Origin: Nonomuraea terrae
Lineage (GTDB): Bacteria; Actinomycetota; Actinomycetes; Streptosporangiales; Streptosporangiaceae
Direction of reading: 5' to 3'
DNA: 64,000 bases
Assembly: GCF_004348995.1 (NCBI RefSeq)
Contig: NZ_SMKQ01000016.1
Location: 19,235 to 83,234, forward strand
The position numbers and the translations under genes were made by a program. Shown in pieces: positions 17,023 through 26,057 of the stretch. Below the pieces are notes generated by a model that was not told the DNA's origin, did not search any database, and saw only the letters and a list, made by a program, of their open reading frames with translations. How positions within the stretch are numbered: position 1 is the stretch's first letter; each line of letters starts with the position of its first letter.

Positions 17023-18126
17023 TCAGAGCCAGCCGTTGCGGCGGAAGCCGCGGTGCAGCAGTACGCAGGCCGTCACCATGACGGCCAGCACCGCCGGGTA
17101 GCCCCACACCTGCTTGGTCTCCGGCATGAAGTCGAAGTTCATCCCGTAGATGCCGGCGATCATCGTGGGCACCGCCAGTATGGCCACCCACGACGAGATC
17201 TTGCGCATGTCCTCGTTGGCGAGGGCGTTGGAGCGGGCGAGCGCGGCCTGCAGGATCGAGCTGCACAGCTCATTCGACGACTCCACCTGCTCGCACACCC
17301 GCGACAGGTGGTCGCCGACGTCGCGGAAGTATTCGCGCATCTCCGACGGGATGACGCGGCGCTGGGGGAGCGCCGAAAGCGGCGACAACAGCGGCGTGAC
17401 GGCCCGCTTCATCTCCAGCATCTCGCGCTTGAGCTGGTAGATGCGGTTGATGTCGCGGGAGCTGACGTCGGCGAACACGGTCGCCTCGACCTCTTCGAGC
17501 TCCAGCTGCATCAGGTCGGCCACCTGCAGGTACTGGTCGACCACGTGGTCGGCGATGGCGTGCAGGACGCCCGCCGGACCGCGCCTCAGCAGCTTGGGGT
17601 CGCCTTCGAGGCGCTCGCGGACGATGGTGAGCGGGCAGTGTTCGCCGTGGCGCACGGTCACCACGAAGTCGACGCCGAGGAAGACCATGATCTCGCCGGT
17701 GGCGATGATCTCGCCGTCGGACGGGCCGTGGTCGAGGTAGGCGAGGGTCTTCAGCACCATGAACAGCGAGTCGCCGTACCGCTCGACCTTGGGGCGCTGG
17801 TGGGCCTTGACGGCGTCCTCGACGGACAGCGGGTGCAGGCCGAACACCCCGGACAGCCACTCCACCTCGGGAGCGGCCGGCTCGTGCAGACCCACCCAGA
17901 CGAACGCGTTGGGGCCCTCGGCGTCCCTGTTGTGCTCGCGTACGAGGCGCAGGGCCTCCGCGATGCCGGGGGTGCTCACCTTCCTGCCCTCGACGTAGGC
18001 GCCGAACTCGACGACCGAGTCGACGGGGGGCAGCCGGACATCTCGCAACGGCTTGGTCAGCTGGTGAGCGGCACGCGACGGCACGGGGTGACGGTTGATG
18101 CGACGGAAAAGCGTGGACGAGCGCAT
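17023..18126 (-). CDS. corA: CorA-family magnesium/cobalt transporter
   Basis: 367 residues, full CorA length. A large N-terminal cytoplasmic funnel domain is followed by two C-terminal membrane helices. The pore motif is intact ([14 protein letters not shown]), and the final tail is basic ([10 protein letters not shown]). Such proteins form pentameric channels for Mg2+ driven by membrane potential. ATG 18126 has AAAGGGA upstream. It is transcribed divergently from purD across a 360-nt region with inverted repeats. No M-box-like element was recognised on its side. Confidence 0.9.
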   Translation of the reverse strand: MRSSTLFRRINRHPVPSRAAHQLTKPLRDVRLPPVDSVVEFGAYVEGRKVSTPGIAEALRLVREHNRDAEGPNAFVWVGLHEPAAPEVEWLSGVFGLHPLSVEDAVKAHQRPKVERYGDSLFMVLKTLAYLDHGPSDGEIIATGEIMVFLGVDFVVTVRHGEHCPLTIVRERLEGDPKLLRRGPAGVLHAIADHVVDQYLQVADLMQLELEEVEATVFADVSSRDINRIYQLKREMLEMKRAVTPLLSPLSALPQRRVIPSEMREYFRDVGDHLSRVCEQVESSNELCSSILQAALARSNALANEDMRKISSWVAILAVPTMIAGIYGMNFDFMPETKQVWGYPAVLAVMVTACVLLHRGFRRNGWL

Positions 18127-18249
18127 GGCAGTCCCTTTCCGCCCGACCTGGCACGCTCCACGCGCGATGAAAAAATCACCTCAATCGAACAAACATGCGT
18201 GGAGGCACGATCAGGCTGCCGGATTGGAGTGGTCGGGGGTAACTGGGGT

Positions 18250-18269
18250 GTACGTGACGGACCACGTAC
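18250..18269. promoter_or_regulatory. Inverted repeat GTACGTG-N6-CACGTAC
   Basis: Perfect 7-bp arms with a 6-nt spacer, midway between corA and purD. Either an operator or an RNA stem. Confidence 0.45.
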
Positions 18270-18361
18270 TGCTGGGATCACCAGGTTTCATCCCGGACCA
18301 CCTCCAATCGCTAAGAGACGCCGCAAAGCCGCCCAAACTTACCACGGGCGGGTGAACGGAT

Positions 18362-18378
18362 CCGACGATACTCGTCGG
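18362..18378 (+). promoter_or_regulatory. Hairpin CCGACGA-TAC-TCGTCGG
   Basis: A 7-bp perfect stem with a 3-nt loop, 110 nt upstream of purD. No T tract follows, so it is not a classical terminator. It could be a leader stem. Confidence 0.4.
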
Positions 18379-18489
18379 GAGAGGTGCGCTCAGGTAGAAC
18401 TCCACAAAGGTTGTCGCTTATTCCGGCATCCCGTGCTGTACGGGCGGCCTGGGCGGGTGGCGTGCGGCGGGCCTGCGAGAATGGAGCGC

Positions 18490-19704
18490 GTGCGCGTTCT
18501 AGTCATTGGTTCCGGAGGGCGTGAGCACGCCCTGTGCCGTTCACTCAAGCTCGATCCCCAGGTCAGCGAGCTCCACTGCGCCCCAGGCAATCCGGGCATC
18601 GAAGAGGTCGCCACCGTGCACCCCGTCGATCCCCTCGACCCCGGGCAGGTGGCCGCGCTGGCCGCCCGCTTGCACATCGACCTCGTCGTGGTGGGGCCGG
18701 AGGCGCCGCTCGTCGCGGGGGTGTCCGACGCGGTGCGCGAGGCGGGCATCGCCTGCTTCGGGCCGTCCAGCGGGGCCGCCATGATCGAGGGCTCCAAGGC
18801 GTTCGCCAAGGAGGTCATGCAGGCGGCCGACGTGCCGACCGCCCGGTCCATGACGTGCACCACCGAGGCGGAGGCCGCGGCGGCGCTCGACGAGTTCGGC
18901 GCCCCCTACGTCGTCAAGGACGACGGGCTGGCCGCCGGCAAGGGCGTGGTCGTCACCACCGACCGGGCCGAGGCGCTGGCGCACGCGCGGGCGTGCGACC
19001 GGGTGGTGATCGAGGAGTTCCTCGACGGGCCCGAGGTGTCGCTGTTCGCGCTCTGCGACGGCAGCACGGCAGTGCCGCTCCAGCTCGCTCAGGACTTCAA
19101 GCGCGCCCTCGACGGCGACGAGGGCCCCAACACCGGCGGCATGGGCGCCTACACGCCGTTGCCGTGGGCGCCCGAAGGCCTGACCGAGCAGGTCATGCGC
19201 GAGGTCGTGCACCCGACGATCGCCGAGCTGGGGCGGCGCGGGCTGCCGTACCAGGGGGTGCTCTACGTGGGGCTGGCGCTGACCGCGAAGGGGCCGAAGG
19301 TGGTTGAGTTCAACGCCCGCTTCGGCGATCCCGAGACGCAGGTGCTGCTCGACCGGCTGGAGACGCCGCTCGGTGGGCTGCTGATGGCCTGCGCGACCGG
19401 CGAGCTGGGCCTCGACCCGGTGTTCAAGCCGGGCTCGGCCGTGACCGTGGTGATCGCGTCGGAGGGCTATCCCGCCGCCCCGGTCAAGGGCGACGTGATC
19501 AGGGGGCCGCGGGCGGCGGACAACGCGTACGTCCTGCACGCCGGCACGAGGAGGAAGGACGGCGAGGTGGTCTCCGACGGTGGGCGGGTGCTCAGCGTGG
19601 TCGGCCACGGGCCCGACCAGGAGAGCGCGCGCCAGGCCGCCTACGATCTCGCCGCCCGCATCGAGTTGCGCGGCTCCCACCACAGGACGGACATCGCCCG
19701 ATGA
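18490..19704 (+). CDS. purD: Phosphoribosylamine-glycine ligase (GAR synthetase)
   Basis: About 404 residues, the normal PurD size. It begins with the canonical [15 protein letters not shown] and contains the ATP-grasp elements ([53 protein letters not shown]). It joins glycine to phosphoribosylamine with ATP in step 2 of purine synthesis. GTG 18490 gives the usual N-terminus and has GAGAAT 7 nt upstream; ATG 18481 would add three residues. Its end overlaps purC by 4 nt (ATGA). Confidence 0.95.
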   Translation: MRVLVIGSGGREHALCRSLKLDPQVSELHCAPGNPGIEEVATVHPVDPLDPGQVAALAARLHIDLVVVGPEAPLVAGVSDAVREAGIACFGPSSGAAMIEGSKAFAKEVMQAADVPTARSMTCTTEAEAAAALDEFGAPYVVKDDGLAAGKGVVVTTDRAEALAHARACDRVVIEEFLDGPEVSLFALCDGSTAVPLQLAQDFKRALDGDEGPNTGGMGAYTPLPWAPEGLTEQVMREVVHPTIAELGRRGLPYQGVLYVGLALTAKGPKVVEFNARFGDPETQVLLDRLETPLGGLLMACATGELGLDPVFKPGSAVTVVIASEGYPAAPVKGDVIRGPRAADNAYVLHAGTRRKDGEVVSDGGRVLSVVGHGPDQESARQAAYDLAARIELRGSHHRTDIAR

Positions 19705-20537
19705 GACACGTGCACTCCGGCAAGGTGCGAGACCTCTACGAGACCGACGACGGCCTGCTGCTGATGGTCGCCTCCGACCGTCTGTCGGCCTTCGACTACG
19801 TGATGGAGCCCGACATCCCCGACAAGGGGGCGATCCTCACGCAGATGTCGTTGTGGTGGTTCGACCAGCTCAAGGACGTCGTGCCCAACCACGTCGTGGC
19901 CCCCGGCGACGACCTGCGCAGCGTGCTGTGCCGGCCGCTGCGGATGGTGCAGGTCGAGTGCGTGGCCCGGGGCTACCTCACGGGCGGCGGGCTCAACGAG
20001 TACCGCGAGACGGGCGCGGTCTCCGGCGTGCCGCTGCCGCCGGGGCTGGAGGACGGCTCCCGGCTGCCCGAGCCGATCTTCACGCCGTCGACCAAGGCGC
20101 CGATGGGCGAGCACGACGAGCCGATCGCGTACGAACGGGTCGTCGCGGAGGTCGGCGCGGAGACGGCCGAGGCGCTGCGGCAGATCACGCTGGCCGTCTA
20201 CACGCGCGGGGCGGAGATCGCCGGTGAGCGGGGCATCATCGTGGCCGACACCAAGATCGAGCTGGGCTGGGACGCGGACGGCGTGCTGACGCTGGGTGAC
20301 GAGGTTCTCACTCCCGACTCGTCGCGGTTCTGGCCGGCAGACGAATGGAGTCCGGGCCGCACCCAGCATTCCTTTGATAAGCAATTTGTGCGCGATTGGC
20401 TACTTTCGCCCGAATCTGGATGGGACAAATCCTCTGGAAACCCCCCACCTCGCCTTCCCGATGACGTGGTAGAGCGCACGCGGCAGCGATACCTGGAAGC
20501 GTATGAACGCATCACGGGGGCTCCCTTTAGCGGATGA
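19701..20537 (+). CDS. purC: SAICAR synthase
   Basis: 278 residues. [49 protein letters not shown] and [13 protein letters not shown] are the diagnostic PurC segments. The enzyme condenses CAIR with aspartate using ATP. It is coupled to purD through an ATGA overlap. The last ~55 codons (from about 20365) are noticeably richer in A/T than the rest of the gene, yet they encode the expected PurC C-terminus ([33 protein letters not shown]), so the gene is intact. Confidence 0.95.
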   Translation: MRHVHSGKVRDLYETDDGLLLMVASDRLSAFDYVMEPDIPDKGAILTQMSLWWFDQLKDVVPNHVVAPGDDLRSVLCRPLRMVQVECVARGYLTGGGLNEYRETGAVSGVPLPPGLEDGSRLPEPIFTPSTKAPMGEHDEPIAYERVVAEVGAETAEALRQITLAVYTRGAEIAGERGIIVADTKIELGWDADGVLTLGDEVLTPDSSRFWPADEWSPGRTQHSFDKQFVRDWLLSPESGWDKSSGNPPPRLPDDVVERTRQRYLEAYERITGAPFSG

Positions 20538-20616
20538 TTCGGCTGGGCCAGGTGGTGTGAGCGGCTACTGTTGGCCCGATCGAGCCTCACCGTTGATTTC
20601 CAAGGAGCCGCACGAA

Positions 20617-21882
20617 ATGGTCCGTTACCGCGTGCGCGGTGGCAACGCACTGCGTGGAACCGCGTTCATCCAGGGCGCGAAGAACGCCGTGCTTCCCATG
20701 ATCGGTGCGGCTCTGCTCGCCCCCAAGGGCCGCACCGTTCTGCGCAACGTGCCGATCATCGAAGATGTATGCCGCGCGATCGAGCTGGCCGAGGCCGTCG
20801 GCGCGTACGTCGAGCTGCACGAGTCAGAGCGCACGCTGGTCATCGACGCCTCCCGGGTGAGCAGCCCCGTGCTGCCCGCCGAGATCGCCCGCCGCTTCCG
20901 CGGCTCGGTGCTGTTCACCCCGGCGCTGCTGCACCGCCTCGGCGAGGCGATCGTCGAAGGCGTCGGCGGCTGCAACCTCGGCAGCCGCAACCTCGACTTC
21001 CACTACCTCGGCTACAAGCGCCTCGGCGCGATCGTCGACGAGGGTGAGACCGTCATCCACGTCAAGGCCTCCGGCCTGACCGGCGCCACCCTCTATCTCG
21101 ACACCCCGTCCCACACCGGCACGGAAAACCTCATCATGGCCGCCGCCCTGGCCAAGGGCACCACCGTGATCGAGAACGCCGCGCTGGAGCCCGAGGTGCT
21201 CGACGTCATCGACATGCTCACCAAGATGGGCGCGCGCATCAGCGGCGGCGGCACCGGGTTCATCACCGTCGAGGGCGTCGACGAGCTGCACGCGGTCGAG
21301 CACACCGTCATGCCCGACCGGCTCGACGCGGGCGTCTTCGCGATGGCCGCGGCGATCACCGGCGGCGAGCTCAGCCTCGTCGGCACCGGCCTCGACCTCG
21401 GCGTCGTGCGCTACAAGCTGGAGCAGATGGGCGTCGAGTTCCAGAGCCAGGGCGCGGTGCTGCACGTCCGGTGCGAGGGCCCGCTGCGGCCGATCAACAT
21501 CATCACCGACACCTACCCCGGCTTCGCCACCGACCTGCAGTCGCCGATGATGACCGTCGCGGCGCTCGCCGACGGCACCAGCTACATCCACGAGCGCATC
21601 TTCGACGGCAGGTTCGCCCTGGCCGGCGAGCTCAACAAGATGGGCGCCAACGTCGAGGTCGACGGCAGCCGGGCGATCGTCCGCGGCTGCACGCCGTTGA
21701 CCGGCACCGAGGTGACCGCCCACGACCTTCGCTCGGGCATCGCTCTCGTGCTCGCCGCTCTGGCGGCCGAAGGCGAGACCGTGATCGACTCCGGATACCT
21801 CATCGACCGCGGCCACGCACATCTCGCAGCGCGAATGCGTGCACTCGGCGCGGACATTACACGAGAGATTTCCGAGCACTAA
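20617..21882 (+). CDS. MurA-family enolpyruvyl transferase, divergent
   Basis: 421 residues, the MurA size. Conserved: GAKNAVLP (Lys22), the active-site Cys (GGCNLGSR, Cys119), [11 protein letters not shown] (catalytic Asp region) and [17 protein letters not shown]. MurA moves enolpyruvate from PEP to UDP-GlcNAc in the first committed step of peptidoglycan synthesis. The loop around the Cys ([16 protein letters not shown]) and the preceding [16 protein letters not shown] differ clearly from ordinary actinobacterial MurA. It could be a second MurA or an enzyme for another UDP-sugar or nucleotide, as in nucleoside-antibiotic pathways. AAGGAG at 20602-20607 marks ATG 20617. A regulator of the three-copy family follows after 201 nt. 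Confidence 0.85.
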   Translation: MVRYRVRGGNALRGTAFIQGAKNAVLPMIGAALLAPKGRTVLRNVPIIEDVCRAIELAEAVGAYVELHESERTLVIDASRVSSPVLPAEIARRFRGSVLFTPALLHRLGEAIVEGVGGCNLGSRNLDFHYLGYKRLGAIVDEGETVIHVKASGLTGATLYLDTPSHTGTENLIMAAALAKGTTVIENAALEPEVLDVIDMLTKMGARISGGGTGFITVEGVDELHAVEHTVMPDRLDAGVFAMAAAITGGELSLVGTGLDLGVVRYKLEQMGVEFQSQGAVLHVRCEGPLRPINIITDTYPGFATDLQSPMMTVAALADGTSYIHERIFDGRFALAGELNKMGANVEVDGSRAIVRGCTPLTGTEVTAHDLRSGIALVLAALAAEGETVIDSGYLIDRGHAHLAARMRALGADITREISEH

Positions 21883-22083
21883 AAAAGGCGAGAAAAACCG
21901 CGTTGAGCTGCTAGGACATCTTCTCGGGCGGTCAACTAGAACGACTTTCCGGAAAAGTCAGGCGTGACATTACGGCCCCCGCGAGCGATCGTTCCAAAAG
22001 AGAGCACTGCAACGGACGGCAGGATGGGACGAACATTGGTCGAGAGGGCCGAAGAAACTCCCCGAGTGTCACGCCCGGGCGCC

Positions 22084-23373
22084 ATGACACCGGACCTCAC
22101 CATTGGCGTGGTGGGACCCCACGACCTGGTCGAGCGGGTGATGCTGATGGGTCATGCCGCGGCGCCGCTGCCGTGTCGCCTTGTTGCGGCCGCCTATCGC
22201 GATGAGCAGGAGGCCCCCGACAAGGTGACGCGGCTCGGTCCCGGCGTCGACGCGTGCCTGTTCGCCAGCCCGGTCCCCTACGACCTGGCCCGGCGATCAG
22301 GTGTGCTGACGATGCCCGCGACGTACGTGCAACTCGGCGGAGCAGCACTGGTGGCGGCGCTGGCCAAGGCCGCGATCGACACTCGCATCGACCCCCAGCG
22401 GGTCAGCATCGACGTGGTGAGCCGGGCGGACGTGGAGGAGGCGTACACCGATCTCGGTATCCCGGCTTCCGACGTGCACAGCCGCGACGAGCCGGGCGCC
22501 ACCGGCACGATCGCGGCCTACCACGAACGGCTGGTGCGGCAGGGCGCCACGACAGGAGCCCTGACGTGCCTGCCCGCGGTGGCCGAACGCCTGCACGCAT
22601 CCGGCGTGCCGGCGATCAGGATCAGGCCGACGTCGGCGGCGGTCCGTACGGCGCTGCACACCGCGGCGCTGCTCGGGGCGCACCACCGGCTGGAGGAGTC
22701 GCAGCTCACCGTGGTCCTCGTGGAGGTCCCGACGCTGCGCGAACCCGTACGCCGGGCCGCGCCGCGTTACTGGCGCGACGAGCTGCGGCTGTCGCTGCAC
22801 CGGCTCCTGGTCCAGGAGGCCAACCGGATCAACGCGACGGTCTGGCCCATCGACGATCACAGCTACCTGGTCACGGCCACGCGGGGATCCATCGCGGCGG
22901 CCACCGACGGGTTCAGGGTGCTGCCGTTCGCGGGCCGGATCAGGGACGAACTCGGCCTCGCGGTCGAGGTCGGCGTCGGGATGGGTCGCACCACCCACGA
23001 CGCCGAGTCGCACGCCCGCGCCGCGCTGGCCCGCACCCAGGCGGGCAAGCAGGCGCAGGGCTTCGCGGTCGACAGGGAGGGCCGGGCGCTCATCCCGGCG
23101 CCCCGCATGCCACCCACGGGCGCGACGGCGCTCAAGCCCAAGGGGGTCGAGGTGCTGGCCCGGCTGGCGGCCAAGCTGGAGGGCGGCGACACGGTCGTCG
23201 ACGCCGAAGGCGCGGGCAAGATGCTGGGCGTCACGCCGCGTACGGCACGGCGGTTGCTGCGCACGCTGGTTGACGAGGGGCTCGCGTGGCCGCTACCGCC
23301 CAACCGCACGCCTCAGCCGGGGCGGCCCCGGCAGCTCTACCGGCTGATCGTGGAGAAGCTCGGTCCACGCTGA
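22084..23373 (+). CDS. Uncharacterised winged-helix regulator with degenerate GGDEF-like domain, copy 3
   Basis: About 429 residues, the most divergent of the three copies. It keeps IGVVGPHDLVERV, VPYDLARRSG, RVSIDVVS, YHERLVRQGATTGALTCLPAVAERL, a cyclase-like GVGMGRTTHDAESHARAALARTQ and the winged helix (GKMLGVTPRTARRLLRTLVDEG ... GRPRQLYRLI). ATG 22084 aligns with the starts of the other copies; in-frame starts at 21964, 22024 and 22036 would add an unshared tail. A hairpin follows the gene. Its neighbour is the MurA-like gene, so it may regulate envelope-related functions; this rests only on position. Confidence 0.72.
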   Translation: MTPDLTIGVVGPHDLVERVMLMGHAAAPLPCRLVAAAYRDEQEAPDKVTRLGPGVDACLFASPVPYDLARRSGVLTMPATYVQLGGAALVAALAKAAIDTRIDPQRVSIDVVSRADVEEAYTDLGIPASDVHSRDEPGATGTIAAYHERLVRQGATTGALTCLPAVAERLHASGVPAIRIRPTSAAVRTALHTAALLGAHHRLEESQLTVVLVEVPTLREPVRRAAPRYWRDELRLSLHRLLVQEANRINATVWPIDDHSYLVTATRGSIAAATDGFRVLPFAGRIRDELGLAVEVGVGMGRTTHDAESHARAALARTQAGKQAQGFAVDREGRALIPAPRMPPTGATALKPKGVEVLARLAAKLEGGDTVVDAEGAGKMLGVTPRTARRLLRTLVDEGLAWPLPPNRTPQPGRPRQLYRLIVEKLGPR

Positions 23374-23398
23374 CGAGCCGCCGCCCCGTTCCGGGTCC

Positions 23399-23430
23399 GC
23401 CGTCCTGTCTTCCCCCTTCCGAAGGACGGC
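23399..23430 (+). terminator. Terminator-like hairpin after regulator copy 3
   Basis: Arms GCCGTCCT (23399-23406) and AGGACGGC (23423-23430) pair perfectly, and inner CTTC/GAAG can extend the stem. There is no T tract, as is common for actinomycete terminators. Confidence 0.45.
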
Positions 23431-23461
23431 GGGCCCTCGGGGAGCTATCGCACTGACTTTT

Positions 23462-23479
23462 GTCAACGTGTTGGTTGAC
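23462..23479. promoter_or_regulatory. Inverted repeat GTCAAC-N6-GTTGAC
   Basis: Perfect 6-bp arms. The right arm overlaps TTGACG (23475-23480), a -35-like hexamer, with TATGTT at 23495-23500 downstream. An operator over a promoter is plausible. Confidence 0.35.
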
Positions 23480-23723
23480 GCGGGCGGAGAGGGGTATGTT
23501 CTCCGCTGCCCCCGATCGACGCGATTCGGACGGGGGCACCAAATCCGTTCCGGTGCCCGCTTCCCGGACACGTCTTCCGCGCCCCTGGAATGCCCCTGTG
23601 GCCGTGCTCGGCGGCCCGGTCGGGCACGGGTGAGGGTCCCTCTCGCCGAGGCTCGTACGCCGCGTATGCCGCCTCGTCATCTCAAGGTCTGAAATCGACC
23701 GGCGAACTGTCACCCCGCGGCGC

Positions 23724-23729
23724 TACTGT
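23724..23729 (+). promoter_or_regulatory. TACTGT -10-like element, leaderless start
   Basis: Lies 8 nt before ATG 23738, which has no ribosome binding site. Confidence 0.4.
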
Positions 23730-23737
23730 CACGAGTC

Positions 23738-24748
23738 ATGACCGTTAACGCCCCTGACGCCAAGGTGACTCCTGCCGTCTGGGGAGCTCTCGCCATCGTC
23801 TACGTGGTCTGGGGCTCCACCTACCTCGCCATCGCGCTCGCCGTCGAGACGATCCCGCCGATGTTCTCCGGCGCCATGCGCTTCTTCACCGCGGCCGCGC
23901 TGCTCGGCGGGTTCCTCCTGGTGCGCTCCGGCCGGGAGGCGTTCCGGATGACGCGCCGGCAGTTCTTCGGGGCCGCGCTGGTCGGGCTGCTGCTGCTGAC
24001 CTTGGGCAACGGCATGGTGGCCGTGGCCGAGCAGCACATCTCGACGGGCCTGGCCGCGCTGCTCGTCGCCTCCGTGCCGCTGTGGCTGGTGGTGTTCAGG
24101 TTCGCCGTACGCGACCGGCCGCAGCCGCTGACGCTGGCCGGCGTCCTCGTCGGCCTGGTGGGAGTCGCCGCACTGTCGCTGACCGGAGGTGAGGCGGGCA
24201 GCACGGTCGGCATCGTGATCATCCTGTTCGGCTCGCTGACGTGGGCCGTCGGCTCGTTCCTGTCGGCCCGCATCGCGATGCCGGCCAACGCCTTCGCGAC
24301 GAGCGCCGTGGAGATGCTCGCCGGCGGCCTCGGCCTGCTGCTGCTCGGCTTCGTCACGGGCGAGCGGCTCGACCTGACGGCGATCAGCGGCCGCTCGTGG
24401 GCGGGCCTGGTCTACCTCATCCTGGTCGGCTCGCTGATCGGCTTCACGTCGTTCGCGTGGCTGCTCGGCCACGCCCCCATCTCGCTCGTCTCCACCTACG
24501 CCTACGTCAACCCGGCCGTCGCGGTAGCCCTCGGCGCGCTGGTGTTGTCGGAGCCCGTCACGATCCAGGTCGTCGCGGGCGGCCTGATCATCCTCGTCGG
24601 CGTAGCGCTGGTGATCTCCACCGAGCGGTCAAAGCGTGCCGAGCGCGTCGGCGAACGCGTCGACGGTGAAGGCGACGTCGGCCTCGGTGTGGGCGGCCGA
24701 CATGAACCACAACCCGCGCGGCACCATGTTGACGCCCCTGTCGAGTAG
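23738..24748 (+). CDS. EamA/DMT-superfamily transporter
   Basis: 336 residues with ten predicted membrane helices in two EamA repeats (WGSTYLAIALAVETIPPMFSGAMRF in the first; SLTWAVGSFLSARIAMP and APISLVSTYAYVNPAVAVALGALVLSEP in the second). These inner-membrane proteins export metabolites such as amino acids; the substrate here is unknown. The membrane part ends near residue 296 (LVGVALVISTERSK). The remaining ~40 residues are hydrophilic, low-complexity and antisense to the end of the aminotransferase gene, so they look like read-through after loss of an earlier stop. Confidence 0.85.
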   Translation: MTVNAPDAKVTPAVWGALAIVYVVWGSTYLAIALAVETIPPMFSGAMRFFTAAALLGGFLLVRSGREAFRMTRRQFFGAALVGLLLLTLGNGMVAVAEQHISTGLAALLVASVPLWLVVFRFAVRDRPQPLTLAGVLVGLVGVAALSLTGGEAGSTVGIVIILFGSLTWAVGSFLSARIAMPANAFATSAVEMLAGGLGLLLLGFVTGERLDLTAISGRSWAGLVYLILVGSLIGFTSFAWLLGHAPISLVSTYAYVNPAVAVALGALVLSEPVTIQVVAGGLIILVGVALVISTERSKRAERVGERVDGEGDVGLGVGGRHEPQPARHHVDAPVE

Positions 24749-25930
24749 CGCCGCGTGCAGCCGGGTCATCGCGGCCCGGTCGGTGGCCGCGAAGTCCCGG
24801 TAGTTCCGCACCGACGACGCCTCGGTGAGGTACGTCTGGAACACCGGGCCAGGGCCGTCCACCAGCATCGGGACGCCCGCCTTCGCGGCGGCGGAACGCA
24901 GGCCCTCCATGAGCTCGGCGCCGCGGGCGTACAGGGTGCCGTAGACCTCGTCGCGGCGTTCGTCGAGGACGCGCAGCGTGGCCTCGGCGGCGGCGATGCC
25001 CACGGGGTGGGAGTTGAACGTCCCGGCGTGCGCGACCTTGCCGGTCGAGATGTGGTCCATGACGTCGGCGCGTCCCACGAGCGCGGAGACCTGCATGCCT
25101 CCCGCCATCGCCTTGCCGAACACCGACAGGTCCGGCGTGACGCCCAGGTGCTCCTGCGCGCCGCCCGGGGCCAGCCGGAACCCGGTGATGATCTCGTCGA
25201 AGATCAGCAGCGTCCCGTGCTCGCGGCACAGGCGCTGGACCTCCTCCAGGTAGCCGGGGTCGGGCTCGATGGCGCCCGTGTTGCACAACACCGGCTCCAT
25301 GATCACCGCGGCGAGCCGCCCGGCGTGCTGCTCCATGAGCCTGCTCAGCGCGGGCACGTCGTTCCAGGGGCAGACGACGAGGTCGTCGGAGTGACCGCGC
25401 TGTTGTCCCGCAGTGCCGGGGACGGTCGCCGGCGCGTCGGCCGGGCCGGCCGCGTCGAGCGCGGGATGCACGCTGAACAGCACCGGGTCGAGCCAGCCGT
25501 GGTAGTGGCCCTCGAACTTGAGTACCGCCTCGCGCCCGGTGCACCCCCTGGCGAGCCGGAGCGCGGCGTGCACGGCCTCGGAGCCGACGGTGTTGAACCG
25601 GACCCGCCCGGCCGACGGCACCAGCGCGCACAGGCGCTCGGCGACCCGCACCTCGGCGGCGTGCTGGGCGGAGTAGGCCATCCCGCGCGCGGCCTGCGCG
25701 GCCACCGCCTCCACGACCTCGGGCGGGCAGTGCCCCAGCACCGAGGGGCCCTGGCCGAGGACGTAGTCGACGTATTCGTTGCCGTCGACGTCCCACAGGC
25801 GCGAGCCCTTCGCGTGGTCGACGAAGAGCGGCACTCCGTCGACCCGGCGGGCGTCGCTGGAGACGCCCCCGGCGAGGTAGCGCCGCGCGTCCGCGTACAT
25901 TTTGCTGCTGGCGTCCAAGGTCCGCGTCAT
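24629..25930 (-). CDS. Class III aminotransferase related to glutamate-1-semialdehyde aminomutase
   Basis: 433 residues. The PLP class III signatures are clear: VRFNTVGSEAVHAALRLARG, KFEGHYHGWLD, LLIFDEIITGFRLAPGG and the cofactor Lys in SVFGKAMAGG. This is the HemL subgroup by length and motifs. HemL isomerises glutamate-1-semialdehyde to 5-aminolevulinate, but no haem genes are nearby, and the neighbouring fumarylacetoacetase-family and AraC genes suggest a catabolic transaminase. ATG 25930 is chosen (ATG 25939 possible). Its 3' end overlaps the convergent EamA gene by 120 bp. Confidence 0.8.
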   Translation of the reverse strand: MTRTLDASSKMYADARRYLAGGVSSDARRVDGVPLFVDHAKGSRLWDVDGNEYVDYVLGQGPSVLGHCPPEVVEAVAAQAARGMAYSAQHAAEVRVAERLCALVPSAGRVRFNTVGSEAVHAALRLARGCTGREAVLKFEGHYHGWLDPVLFSVHPALDAAGPADAPATVPGTAGQQRGHSDDLVVCPWNDVPALSRLMEQHAGRLAAVIMEPVLCNTGAIEPDPGYLEEVQRLCREHGTLLIFDEIITGFRLAPGGAQEHLGVTPDLSVFGKAMAGGMQVSALVGRADVMDHISTGKVAHAGTFNSHPVGIAAAEATLRVLDERRDEVYGTLYARGAELMEGLRSAAAKAGVPMLVDGPGPVFQTYLTEASSVRNYRDFAATDRAAMTRLHAALLDRGVNMVPRGLWFMSAAHTEADVAFTVDAFADALGTL

Positions 25931-26057
25931 GGCGCCCATCCAAGCGGCGCGCGCGGCCCGCCCACAAGCGACCGGCGAGCAAGTGCGCAAGGACGGGGTC
26001 GGCATCGCAAGGAAGAGGCCTTGTGGCCGTACACCCGCCGCTGGTGGGCTTTGAGGC

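Larger units (their letters stand above)
18127..18489. other. Intergenic region corA/purD with two hairpins, no gene seen
   Basis: This 363-nt divergent region shows no convincing ORF. It holds the inverted repeat at 18250-18269 and the hairpin at 18362-18378. Together they suggest regulated transcription or a structured purD leader. I compared it by eye with ZTP, c-di-AMP and other known riboswitches and found no match I could defend. Confidence 0.4.
23374..23737. other. Intergenic region with hairpin and inverted repeats, no gene seen
   Basis: This 364-nt region between regulator copy 3 and the EamA gene contains a terminator-like hairpin (23399-23430), GTCAAC-N6-GTTGAC (23462-23479), a 7-bp stem around a TATGTT hexamer (23484-23506), and a final TACTGT before the EamA start. 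A promoter far upstream of the next gene could mean a long leader or a small RNA. No credible ORF was seen. Confidence 0.4.

Noticed and set aside
18430..18480. GGCCTGGGC-containing stretch before purD considered as a ZTP (pfl) riboswitch.
   Set aside because: The conserved 5' helix and the expected pseudoknot partners could not be found; GC-rich similarity alone is not enough.
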